In this document: positions 11,447-22,008 of the stretch, piece after piece
Layout: each line of letters begins with the position of its first letter
Numbering within the stretch: the first letter of the stretch is position 1
NCBI GenBank assembly: GCA_030374765.1
Contig: JARGXX010000109.1
Location: 62,001-126,000, forward strand
Direction: 5' to 3'
DNA length: 64,000 nt
Source: Agarophyton chilense
Lineage: Eukaryota; Rhodophyta; Florideophyceae; Gracilariales; Gracilariaceae
The notes under the pieces: generated by a model
Seen by the model: only the letters and a program-made list of their open reading frames with translations
What the model was told of the DNA's origin: nothing
Database searches by the model: none
Made by a program: the position numbers and the translations under genes

Positions 11447-14400
11447 AGCCAAAGAGCTCCTCACCTCCCAATACGAACCACCAACAACGGACCACTCAGG
11501 AAGAACCAAAACTGAAACACAATAACGATCCCGTCTGTATCCTCAGGAAAGAGAGCTATAAAGTTCGAGTAACCGTAGTACTTCGTTCCAACAACTCTCA
11601 AGCGACCATAGCTGTGTTGGACAAAGGCGCTGGTCCCAATTTGGTCCATCCTAAGCTACTACCACTGGGTTGGCAAGATTTCGTTCAGGAAAGGAAGACC
11701 CCAAGGATTACCGATGCATCACGTAGACCAATGGACATTAAAGGGATCGTACCACTCTACCTCCAGGTAGGACAAATCAAAGTCCGCACGTGGTTTCTTG
11801 TATGTCCTAACTTGGGCGGCGAGGCAATCCTAGGGACCTCCTTTATCGACCGATACATTAAGGCCATTTATCCAGGCCTTAGGAAAGTCACGTTTTACCG
11901 CGCTCCTTCCATCTTCATAACTGGTTCAACCCCAGGGCCAGAAGCTAACCACAAACGAGCGGTGGTCTCCGAAAACACGAAATCCAATAAGGTTCGCCTG
12001 GCAAAGGCCATAACGATACCCCCGATGACCCAAATCGCTGTATCGGTCCATTCCCAATCCTCAGGTCTCGTAACGATTCAGAACCATCCGAAAACGGTTC
12101 TGAAACACCTTACCTTGATTGCCAATGGAGTATTGGACATCCACCCCAACAGGTCCTTTTTGCTCACAATCAGCAACTTCCGAGATAAACCCGTGCGGTT
12201 ACCTAAAGGTACAGTGATTGGTATCATTTAACCCGCTCCCGTGGCCATTATGGAGGCCTAAATGGAGAACCTTGCGGCGGTAACTCCCGACGAGGACTTC
12301 GACTCTTGGGAGGGGACGGTCGCCATAGGCGCAGAATTCAAATCCTATGGGCCCCAGGTACTTGATCTCCTCAGGGAATACCAGGCCATGTGGGAAGGTA
12401 GATTTGGCAAAATCAGAGCCAATACATACCGCATTGACCTTCAGGATGATGCTAGACCACAGTTCCAGCACCCGTACCGTACTGGCCTTAAAGGTAGGGA
12501 AATTGTGGCCAACCAGATGGACAAGATGCGCAAAGCTCAAGTCATAGAGCCGGCGCCTCCAAACCAATCCGAATGGGCAAGCCTCGTGGCGAAGAAAGAT
12601 GGCTCGGTCAGATTCTGTGTTGACTACTGGAAGCTGAACGCAGTAACCAAGAGGGACTCATACCCGATACCTCGCATGGACGACTGTCTGGCTTCCTTAG
12701 GCGAAACTGTCGTATTTACCACACTGGGCGCTAACTCTGGATACTGGCAAATCCCTTTGGCAGACGATGCGAGAGCGCTGACAACCTTTACCACCCATGA
12801 AGGTCTGTTCCGATTTACTCGCATGCCCTTTGTTTTGAAGAATGCGCCAGCCACCTTCCAACGTGTAATGGAAATTATACTGTCCAGCGTCAAATGGAAG
12901 ATCACCTTGCTCTATTTCGATGACGTTATAATCTTCTCACGGACCTTAAAGGAACACCTTCTCCACGTGAAGAAGGTGCTAACAATCCTACAGGACGTTG
13001 GGGTAACACTGAAACTCCGCAATTGCGCTTTCTTCCAGGCCTCAGTGGACTATTTCGGTCACGTCGTCCTCCCAGGAAAGCTAAAGGTGGCCACACGGAC
13101 CACAAATGCGATTCGCCAGGCTAAGCCTCCTAGGGCCCACACGGAACTACGATCCTTCGTGGGCTTGTGCAAAGTTTACCGACGGTTCGTCCAAGGGTTT
13201 GCGAAGATCTCGGCCCCTTCAACGCGATGCTGAAGAAGGGAACACCTTCGTAGTTCGAAGCCCTTACGGACGACCAGTAGGAGGCCTTTCGTTCTGGACA
13301 CAGATGCCTCTCTTGTCCAAGTGGGTCGTGCACTGCTACAGGAACAAGAGTCACCGAAGGAATATCGACCTAGTGGCTACTGGAGCAGAACGCTCACCAG
13401 CGCGGAGCGAAACTACAGTACGACCGAAAAGGAATGTCTAGTCATCGTATGGTCTATATTGACACTCCGTCCGTCCTTGAGGGAACCAGGATTACCATTA
13501 GGACAGACTATGATTCACTCCGCTGGTTACTCAATTTGACCAATGCATCAAGTCGCCTTGCTAGGTGGTCCGAATAAGACTACGAGATAACATATAGGCC
13601 AAGCATCAAGCACCAGGCAGCGGATGCTCTCTCGAGAATCGTTACCGATGGAACCGATGACAATCCATTGAACGACCTAATTCCTACCCCCTTTACAGAC
13701 GATGGACCTCAGGACTATACGGAAACAGATGACCTTATGTGTAAGGTGCATTCAGAGGACCATAAGGTAAAATAGAACGAAGTATACCTATTGGACTGGG
13801 AGATAGTACCGCCCAATTCAGCACAACCTCAGGTTAATGCGAAAGCCCCAGAGGAAAATTAACTCCTCCCTATAACTATTGAGGAACTCCTACAGGCGCA
13901 GGTTAAAGACGAGTACTGCAAGGAAACAGCCCAATTGGTAGGAACCCTTGGACGCCTATTTGACTATGACCGATTTGGACTACTATGTCACCGCTCACCG
14001 CTGGATGGTGCACTCCAACGGGTAATACCAACTTCAATAAGGGCGCGATTTTTATAACTCGCCCATTTACATCTCTTTGCTGGTCCTCCTGGAGGTCGAC
14101 AGATGTGCCGGACCCTAAGGAAGTTCTTATACTGGCCACTAATGGCGCAGGACCTATGGCAAACCGCACGGAACTGTGCATCGTGTGCACAAATCCGAGG
14201 GTCTCGCGCCAACCATCAGGCCAAATTGAAGCTCTTCCCCGCCGCAAATCCGATGGAATTTGTCGCAATGGATATACTTGGACCTTTGCCTAAGTCTTCC
14301 CATGGAAAACGATTTGTCTCGGTCATAACCGACAGGTTTACGAAGCCTACCCGAGCCCTACCCTTAGGAAAGACAACAGCCACGGATGTCGCCACGGCCT

Positions 14401-15665
14401 TCTTGTCCCACTGAATATTTCCATATGGCATGTCACTTTACCTCCTTACGGATAACGGCAGCCAGTTTGTATCCAAATTCTTCTCGCATGTCTGTGCTAC
14501 CTTAGGTATCAAACATGTGACCACCACGGTGTACTACGCGCAGACCAATGGCCAAGCCGAACGCTTCAACCGCACCCTTCTGGACCGATTGACGCACTAC
14601 GTTTCGGAGTACTAATTGGACTGGGACGACTACGTTGAGCCATTCGTTTATGCCTACAACACGCAGGTGCACGCTTCCACAGGGACAACGCCTTTCGACT
14701 TAACGCTAACGAGAGCGCCGCCGCCGATAGCTTTTGACCATCAGGAATCGATCATACCCCAGGACACTACCGAAGGAATGACTACGACCCAGCCGAAGCG
14801 CTGCTCGCGAAGACGCATTGACCCCATTCTCCTATTGGCCAGAACTGTACTAACAAAATCCCAACGGCGCTACAAGTTTAATTTCGACAAAGCCGTTTGG
14901 AACACACCGACCTTTGGGAAAGAAGACCTGGTTTACTTGGACCGGCCACCGAAGGACAATGAAGAACTTGAGGACACTACGCGGAAGCTCTTACCCCGCT
15001 CTACGGGACCATACAAAGTCCATAAGGCCAATGAACACACCATCACGTTGCTCAATGACTGCCTACAGGACACCGTGTCTATTGACCGCGTGACACGAGC
15101 ACCCAGTTCCCCCGGAGCACCAAAGTCCCAGCCCCCTGGCCCAACGAAAGCACCACGACCTCAGGTCGACGCTCAAGTCTCCATACCCCCTAACGCAGTT
15201 CCCGAGGACTTGACTAGCCTCACGGACACGATGGTCAGTGGCAACTACTATGAACCATCGCTCCCGACCGACTCCGATGGATTCGCCCCTCTGGACGACA
15301 CTCTCCTTCCGGAGGAGGAACATCAACCGGAATATGTGATTGAGCGCATCATCTCCGCCGGTCTGGGAGAAGATGGAGCTATGCACTATCGCGTCCGTTG
15401 GTTCGGCTACACACCTGAGGAAGATACTTTGCAAGAGCCTCAAACCATTTCGGATAATTTTTTCGCCCGCTATTGGCGCAGAATCAGTCACTCGGAGCGC
15501 GGCCTTCAGGAGGGGGCAACCATTGGTCCGAATAATCCAACCATTGGTCTGAATAATCCCAAAATGCCTCACAAACCGCCTCCCGACACGACGGCTCGCC
15601 GGAGCACGACGGTTCGTCGTAGCTCCCGCATCAGGGAACAAAATCAGTTCTTCGGAAACACCTGA
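11434..15665 (+). pseudogene. pol: pol of element B: protease, reverse transcriptase, RNase H, integrase, chromodomain (degenerate)
   Basis: The aspartic protease motif near 11617 reads LDKGAGPN where LDTGAGPN is expected. Two stops (12229-12231, 12259-12261) interrupt the frame before reverse transcriptase. That domain shows FCVDY.KLN, the YPIPRMDD block, TTLGANSGYWQI (expected TTLDA, so the first catalytic Asp is lost) and YFDDVIIFS. A frameshift near 13217 and an apparent deletion near 13290 precede the RNase H block (LDTDAS). Integrase has a C..C finger near 14190 and the DDE core (FVAMDILGPLPK, LLTDNGSQFVSKFF, an NGQAERFNR helix), with stops at 14412 and 14613. The C-terminus, about 15320-15490, is a chromodomain (EYVIERII...YRVRWFGYTPEEDT). 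Confidence 0.9.
15318..15485 (+). other. Chromodomain of element B integrase
   Basis: The pattern EYVIERII, YRVRWFGY, EEDTLQEP and a terminal FFARYWRR helix matches the chromodomain fold used by chromoviral integrases to target chromatin. The first aromatic (EYVIERI) and the W in VRWFGY are kept. The usual TWEP reads TLQEP, so the third cage residue is altered. Confidence 0.8.
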
Positions 15666-15993
15666 GGAAGACCCGAGACGCTCTCAAGATTGGACGCTGT
15701 CCCGGGGCACGCACATTTGAGATACAAGAAAGATCTTGGGAAAGCTCAAACACTACTTTATTTAACTTATTCGAGTAACTAACAGAGGCCTAACAGCCCT
15801 CAGTATGACCTCTCAAGGTTCGCGGAAGCGCTCCGAACACCAACTGGACTCACTGAGGCGGCGAAGGCGTAACTTCGTCGTCCTCATCGGAACCTGCAGG
15901 AGCGAAACCGGAACTAGGCTCACCCGAGGAGCCAACCGGACCACCAAAATCGGACCCAGCGAGCAGGGCACGCGTCTTCAGCAGGGATTCTCC

Positions 15994-17828
15994 TCAGGAA
16001 CTATTGTTACCATCGGAAACTTCCCGGTCACTCAAATTGAGACCATATCGGGCATCCAAGTCGGCAGTAACCCTCTGGGACATCGTCTGCGAATTCTGCT
16101 GCAGGATATTGACACTGGCTGTCTTCAGGTCCTGGTCCTGTTGGACAACCGCGGCGTAGCGAGCCGAGCGACGCGACCAGGAGCAGGCTTCCCTCAGGAC
16201 TGTCGCAATGTCCATCGAGGCCGTGATACCAACGGTACGGCAGACATGACGGAGATCCGCGGCTGCAGCCGTGACCGAAGCAGGAAAGTTTACCAAGGGA
16301 GAGGATGGAGCGATGTCGACGCCCCCGGTGGACGTTTGAGCAAGTGCCTCGTGTACAAGACTTTCAGTTTCGACAGTGACCTCGCCAGGAGGAATATTCA
16401 CTTGGGCGACGGGCGGCTCATACGAGAGCTCATCCTGAGGAGCAGCGCCCGGAGGAGCTGGAGGAGGGGAAGCAGTCGGCAACACCACAGCGGACTCGAC
16501 CGGAGGATGAACGCCTTCCACGGGTAGGACGAAGCGATCTTCACCGAAGGATTCTCCGTCGGGCATACCAGCAGGAACCAACGGCATGGCTTCCACATCA
16601 GGCTCGAAGCACAGAGGATCGAAACAAATGGCCTTCGGATAATAGTCAGGCACATGACTCCTCGGAATGTCCGATGGTTGATTCCTCAAAGGCTTGGCGG
16701 GATGGGCCCGAGCGTCGTCCTTACCCTGCGGATCCAGCGGAATCGGCGTAAATGAGTCCGTATCCCAGTCATACCAAAGGAACTCGGGAGTCTTGCCCCA
16801 TTCCACCTGTAGGACATGATCCAAAAGAGCCTCGGTCTCCTCAAAGTCGAACTGGGTCCCACGGACGATATTATGGATGCCCAGGTTCCTTAAAAAGCGG
16901 ATCATGATGTCCGGGAGCGAGATTAGGCGACCTCGAGGACCGGGTATGTTTTCATCGTACCACACCCTCAAATCCTCCGAACGGGCATTACCACGGATTC
17001 CGTACGTTGCATTATCCAGAAAGGCCATAAGGGATATCACCCCAAACTCAACGAAGAATACCTGCCAGGACAGCCACGACCTTTGGTCATTGTCAGCTCC
17101 CATGAGTTGGAACGAGTAGTACGCCACAACGGACGGCATGGGAACCAGAAGGAGCGGCATGGCACGCCAATACATGGCCCATTGGTTCTCATCCTCGTGG
17201 GGAAGCGAGAGGTACAACGAAAGGCGTTTGTCGGCGCTCATGTCGTGAAAATCCACTTGGTACCAACAAAAGATGAACCCCAGTGATTGACGCGGACGAC
17301 CATCGGGCTCGTGCATCTCGTTCTAATAGACCCGGTTGGACATCCAGAATAAGTGGTCGTACGGTGGCCGGAAGCACATAAGCCCCAAGAGCTTGTGACC
17401 AGCCGGAGGAAAGCGCACATGAAGCGAGATGAAGTCCGTGTATAGGTCCGAAAGGAGTTTGTTCACCGTTTGTTCACCCTGAACTGGTAGTCGGCTTCCT
17501 CCTCGCAGCAGACGTACGGCATGTCCGCTTGGACGAGGGTGCGAAATCTCGTCTCCGAACGCGTATCCACAGGACAATACAACCATCGGTTATACCTGGA
17601 GACGCTCCGCGCGTTCTTGCTGCCCATCCGGAAGTCGGATATCTTGGCAAACCTTCGGGCGTCGAGATACATATGGCAAAACCTTTGGTATTCTTCCACA
17701 GAGAACGGAAGAACGGCATAACGCCCTGCCCGCGGGTTTCGTCCGATGGTATGGTCATATCGGTCCCCAGGACGTTCGTAGGCCACTTGGTATCCAGAGG
17801 AGCTCCTCGCTGGGTTGTTCGAAGTCAT
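15994..17828 (-). pseudogene. Opposite-strand accessory ORF of element B
   Basis: This frame lies between the chromodomain and the 3' LTR and reads against gag-pol. The first ATG in frame is at 17828; homologous-looking sequence may extend to 17906 or beyond in another frame. There is one frameshift near 17470 and one TAG near 17321, after which a 440-codon frame is open to 15994. The middle part holds a hydrophobic stretch (MPLLLVPMPSVVAYYSF) and the block HNIVRGTQFDFEETEALLDH. The C-terminal third is Pro/Ala-rich and ends in an amphipathic helical segment. The corresponding region of element C has ENIVQGTDYTVKDLNSYLEQ at the same relative place and a similar C-terminal helix, so this is a conserved gene. 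No family was recognised; extra antisense ORFs are known in some plant Ty3/gypsy elements. Confidence 0.75.
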
Positions 17829-18340
17829 GGTACCGCCGGCCCCAGGTTGGTCAGCCGGGAAATAGATGGGAGAGCCGAAGGAGGCTACATAGTCCGAAGG
17901 AAGCACGGCTTATCCAACGGGTTTACAAGGCGGATCCGGCATCGCGCGTGACAAATAGAAAAGTACCACGATGGTAAAAAGAGGTGACGGAATCGATCCG
18001 GACGGATTGACAGGCGTGAACTACGGTAGACAAAGCGCGGAAGGTCGATAAAGGAAGAAACGAGACTAATGAAGAAGCCAATGGACCGCCTTGGCACCGA
18101 GACGCAAGGAATACGCCGGCGATGCTTCTATGACCAGCGCTCACGGCGCGTGAGAGTTTCCGTCCTTAGGCAAATTAATTGCCCTTCGGTGCCAATGGTC
18201 AGCTGGCGCTCCTCTGCATCCCCGCAGGCGACGACGACGCGACGTCCCGTCGCGCCCAATGGTACCGGGAGCAACAAAGTGCTCGAGTCCCCGGTATCAA
18301 GCGTGAAACAATTTGGACTTCGCCATGACGGTCGAATCCT

Positions 18341-18351
18341 AAGGAGGGAGA
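18341..18351 (+). promoter_or_regulatory. Polypurine tract of element B
   Basis: AAGGAGGGAGA ends two bases before the 3' LTR (18354), the expected place for plus-strand priming. Confidence 0.85.
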
Positions 18352-18353
18352 TA

Positions 18354-18798
18354 TGTGAAGGAGCGGTGATAACGGTTGAGCCCTGTAAGCTGCCGGGCCT
18401 CGAAGGATCTTGCAGATGACACGTAGACGGATCGACCTCAGGTGGACTCCTGTAGATTAACACTTTATTTTAACTTGTGTAATAGATTAGCATTACAGTG
18501 TCAAGGAGATGTCTGCACCTCGCTAGTACTATGTACTTGGCTCGCGTGACGCTTCTCCTATAGAATACGGTAGGCACCGTTAGGATACTAAATAAACCCC
18601 TTTGGTATATTAGTTCCACCCTTTGGTCTTCAAGCCATCGTTTCCGTAGCTCCAACCTGTAGGACTACGCAGTAAACGCCAGCGCATTGCATCAAGTATT
18701 TGGGAGTGCCGCCGTCAAGGATTCGAACCTTAGGACCCGCTCTACCACGCTACCCCCGGTCGAGACCCGTACGCTGACCCAACAATCATTGCGTTACA
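18354..18798 (+). repeat. 3' LTR of element B
   Basis: A 445-bp copy of 8603-9047 with the same TGTGAAGG start and GCGTTACA end. It keeps the tRNA-like fragment on its minus strand (18707-18754, B-box core 18719-18729). Confidence 0.92.
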
Positions 18799-18803
18799 CA
18801 TAC
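18799..18803. repeat. Right target-site duplication of element B (CATAC)
   Basis: Identical to 8598-8602. Confidence 0.9.
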
Positions 18804-19519
18804 TCTCACTTTTCTGGACTATTCTGTGGCCATTTGGGTCAGAAATGTGGCCCGGGCTAAAAAATTTGGTCCAAATCGCTACGGGTGGGGACTGTCTGGG
18901 TGCATCGAATTACCAGATTGGTAATTTGAGGCAATCATGTTTGACGGGTGGAGATTCTCTGTGGGAAAGGGCAAACAAGAATACGAGTTCTGCGCTGCAT
19001 TGTAACTAAGCTCTAGCCTACTCGAAGAGCATAGGGAAACATTAGGTTACGTATCTCGGTTAGTGTTACTCTCTCGAGCTGTACAGAGATAGAAAATGCA
19101 GAAACCAAGGGCCGTCGTGTCGATACAATTCGGTTCGAACAAACCTAAGAAATGATCAGCTTGAGAGTGTATAAAAACGAGCCAAAAGGAATCGGTAAGG
19201 TGAAGAATCACCATCACTGTGGTAACCAAGAAGAGTTTTCCTGCCCCGTAGACGCGAAAAGAACCATAGAACGGCACAATAATCCATATACAAGTCTACA
19301 CTGATTATGGTCGCCACGCATCCAGACTTTTTGGTGAGGTGATACAAACAAATGACAACATCGAGATCATCATACATAGCCCCTGCTCTCACGACAAAAG
19401 AATACTCCTGCGTGGAATGGCCGAAGATAATTGCATTGGATAGCTCAAAAACATATGTTCGTTAAATCTTGAAAGGCATTTTTGTGCCAAACTACTATCT
19501 ACAACATCTGTCAGTGATC
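18804..19519. other. Gene-free flank right of element B
   Basis: Only short frames on both strands; no domain, repeat or RNA gene was recognised. Confidence 0.4.
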
Positions 19520-19893
19520 TTATAGCCGCACACTGATCCCGTTTTCATCCGGGAAGTCTCTATTGCAAACACCTTCCCACACCAGCGCCCCTGCCTTGTT
19601 CCTCACCACATATTTATATTCTATTTTGTCATTCCCTTCAATGACTACTGCTTCCACCATCACACTATTTCCAATAACTGCATCTGCAATGCGCCACCCG
19701 TGTTCCAACATCCTAAAGAAGGGCACTCACCGACCACTTCTAAAACTCCGCCGACCAAAGCGTTTTGCATCTCGTCGGGTAATGTCTTCTCAGCAAGAAT
19801 AAATTTCACGACCCACCCATCGAGCAATGGCGCCATCGGAAAACTATACGGGAGGGGTAGTTTACGTACTATCAGTCTCGTCTCACCGAGCAT
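19520..19893 (-). pseudogene. CBM20 starch-binding domain fragment, frameshifted
   Basis: The minus strand encodes the two halves of a CBM20 carbohydrate-binding module in two frames. The first half (19893 to about 19690) has WVVKFILAE...VVGECPSLGCW, matching the start of the fold with its VVGS.PELGNW signature. The second half (about 19720 to 19520) has KIEYKYVVRNKAGALVWEGVCNRDF, matching the end (EYKYVV...VWE...NR). A single frame change between them, near 19690-19720, breaks the domain unless it is a sequence error or a very unusual intron. CBM20 binds starch-like glucans and in algae is attached to dikinases, phosphatases or transferases. No catalytic domain is seen nearby, so this is a relic or isolated exon. 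Confidence 0.6.
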
Positions 19894-20973
19894 GTCGCTC
19901 TTTCTTACTCAGCAGGTGCAGGAATGCCCCGTATTGCACTGCGCTGCGTCTTCGGAGAAACCGGCCTTTTTCGCCAACCCGGCAGCCAACGGCAACCAAG
20001 AAATCAGCAACAACATGTTATTGGAGGCAGACATGTAGGCCATTGCAGTCATCTCTTTGAGAAACACAGGATCCGCCGCATCCTGCAGCTGCAGGAGCTA
20101 TCCACTTGTCTCGAAAACAGTTATAGCCCATTACCGCCAATGCCGTGGGCCGCTTTTCAGGACATGGCGGACATTGGACATTCCAACACTACGAAAGGAC
20201 GTACTAGTCGTCGGATAACACGAAGACCTGACCTCTTGGTAGCGATACCGGGAGCTTTCCCAGCACAACCACCTGACCGAAGCAGAAACGACGAAAAAGG
20301 GAGTCCATTGTCCCTGCTAGCCTTTGTTCTTTTCCTTCTTTGCTTTCACCTGTTTACAAGTGTTCATAACATCTTCTGGCGAGCACTAGGTCGACAAATG
20401 TCATTCCTGGAAGAGTCGAGGACAAGGATCTTGATGGTAAAAATCGATTCGTGCTGCTGGCTTCATCGAGATGTAGCTCAGAGTGGGAAACAAAAGAGGC
20501 TGATGACCCCGAAGGGAGTATGAAGGACTGTCTCGCATCTATGGTTAGGTTTGTAGACATTTGATTGCGGGATAGAACCAGGCAAAGTAATTTCATATCC
20601 ATCCGATTGGTTCCACCCCTGCCTGCTAGCATTTTATCTGTTCTTTCTGTTCGGACCTAGCGGAGACGTTCTTCAGAAAGCAGTTTTGCGCTTCTAATAT
20701 ACTCCTCAAACCGCGAGCAAAGGCCCTTCGCCAACCTCTGTGTAGGGATGTTGACATTGCATGAATCCATGGGAATAGTAGTGACTGACGACTTCCACTG
20801 ACTGTTCGCTTATTAATCGCAATTCTTTTGCTATGGGGAGTCACATACCTCTCGAAAAGATCGCTAACGTTGAAGTCTTCGAAAACATTGTTGTGAGAAG
20901 AAGAAAAAGAAGAAGAAAGTGGCGAAAATCGATAGTTGCAACCTGTGAAGAACTTTTGAGCTGCTCGTGAGTG
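19894..20973. other. Gene-free stretch between CBM20 relic and Tc1 element
   Basis: Frames up to about 200 codons exist (for example 19924-20523, plus strand) but none shows a recognisable domain, and frames on the opposite strand overlap it. It may contain the rest of the decayed CBM20 gene. Confidence 0.3.
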
Positions 20974-20975
20974 TA

Positions 20976-21004
20976 CAGTGACCGAAATTAGAATATAACA
21001 CCCC
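20976..21004 (+). repeat. Left TIR of the Tc1/mariner element
   Basis: CAGTGACCGAAATTAGAATA followed by TAACACCCC, preceded by TA at 20974-20975. One mismatch to the right TIR. Confidence 0.9.
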
Positions 21005-21097
21005 ACATTCATTATGTTATTTGAATTCTTGTTGATTGTTTTAATTGAAACGTATCCTGCGCAGAAAACAAATAAAATAAGCATCCAAACTGGTTCC

Positions 21098-21705
21098 TGT
21101 CGTATAGTGGCAGAAGGTTTGACCTTTGAGGTTGTCGATATACTACACTGACCTTGTAGGTGATGGATGCGAGGGATCATCGGCCGCGCAGCTCCGGGCG
21201 AGCTACCATCTAGGTGTTGTCAGCCACGTGTAGTGTTGACATGTACCTTCTGGTTGAGTGATTGTTAGTAATTGTAATTGTAATTATATTTATTTTGGTA
21301 CAGTAGTGGAGTGGCCACCTAGTACTGTAGCCAGTGCTGGCCAGGTCTCTGACACTAGGTCAGAGACCGTGCCTTGCTGGCACCCCCGGGTAATCTGGAG
21401 AGTGCAGTCCACTGCATATAGGGAACTGCACCTCCTCCACCCTAGTCTGGTACAGACAGGCACCACTTGGGTCACAACTATACCTTTTGGTGCATTGTTT
21501 CTCAACTACCACATATGTTTTACCGCGCGTCGACGCCTACCATCGTTCACCTACACGGTATAGGCTAGTTCCCCGGCCGTTTGCCCCTGCGGGATTTCAC
21601 GGAGCCCTGCTACCATCGAAGTTTATCACGTCTACCTTCTAAGGTTGAGCGTCACCACGCTCCCGAGAAAAGACAGTAGCAGACCCCAGAGGTGATTGTA
21701 CAACA
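21098..21705 (+). repeat. 5' LTR of element C
   Basis: A 608-bp repeat from TGTCGTATAG to TGTACAACA, matched by 43544-44146. It contains a short local palindrome (ggtctctgacactaggtcagagacc, near 21342-21366) that is conserved with one change in the other copy. Confidence 0.88.
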
Positions 21706-21708
21706 TTT

Positions 21709-21728
21709 TGGTCTCCCGCCTTAGAAAG
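21709..21728 (+). promoter_or_regulatory. Primer-binding site of element C
   Basis: Three bases after the LTR comes TGGTCTCCCGCCTTAGAAAG, nearly identical to the site in element A and close to that in B. Confidence 0.68.
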
Positions 21729-22008
21729 TCTTTTTAGGTTTCGTCGTACCTTCACGGTTCAAACGAGATTCGGAGAAGAATTGGACGCTCGTACACCTAT
21801 TTGGTTCCAGTAAATCCCGCAAAGCAATACAGGATACCACTATTGGTCACAAATGGAATGACCTAAAAGGAATACGCGTGGTGCAAGCGCCCCGCCAATC
21901 CATAAAGGTTTTAAAGGAGCCACATCGGCTCAAACGATTCTGGAGAACCCCGAGGAGCTGCGCCGGCATCCTCGGGACAAAACCGTAAAGGTACATGGTC
22001 CGCCGCCT

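Larger units (their letters stand above)
8603..18798 (+). mobile_element. Element B: full-length, decayed chromovirus (Ty3/gypsy) with an opposite-strand ORF
   Basis: A 10,196-bp element bounded by two 445-bp LTRs and a perfect 5-bp target duplication. The plus-strand order is 5' LTR, PBS, gag, protease, reverse transcriptase, RNase H, integrase and chromodomain. A long minus-strand ORF (17828 to 15994), a polypurine tract and the 3' LTR follow. This is the order of Ty3/gypsy chromoviruses plus an accessory opposite-strand gene. The LTRs differ at roughly 35 positions by eye (near 8%), so the insertion is not recent. Gag and pol carry several stops, frameshifts and at least one deletion, so it is not autonomous. 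Confidence 0.93.

Noticed and set aside
15805-16527. Plus-strand frame of 240 codons after the element B chromodomain
   Set aside because: It is rich in Arg/Gly and lies opposite the minus-strand ORF whose sequence is conserved in element C, so it is a shadow.
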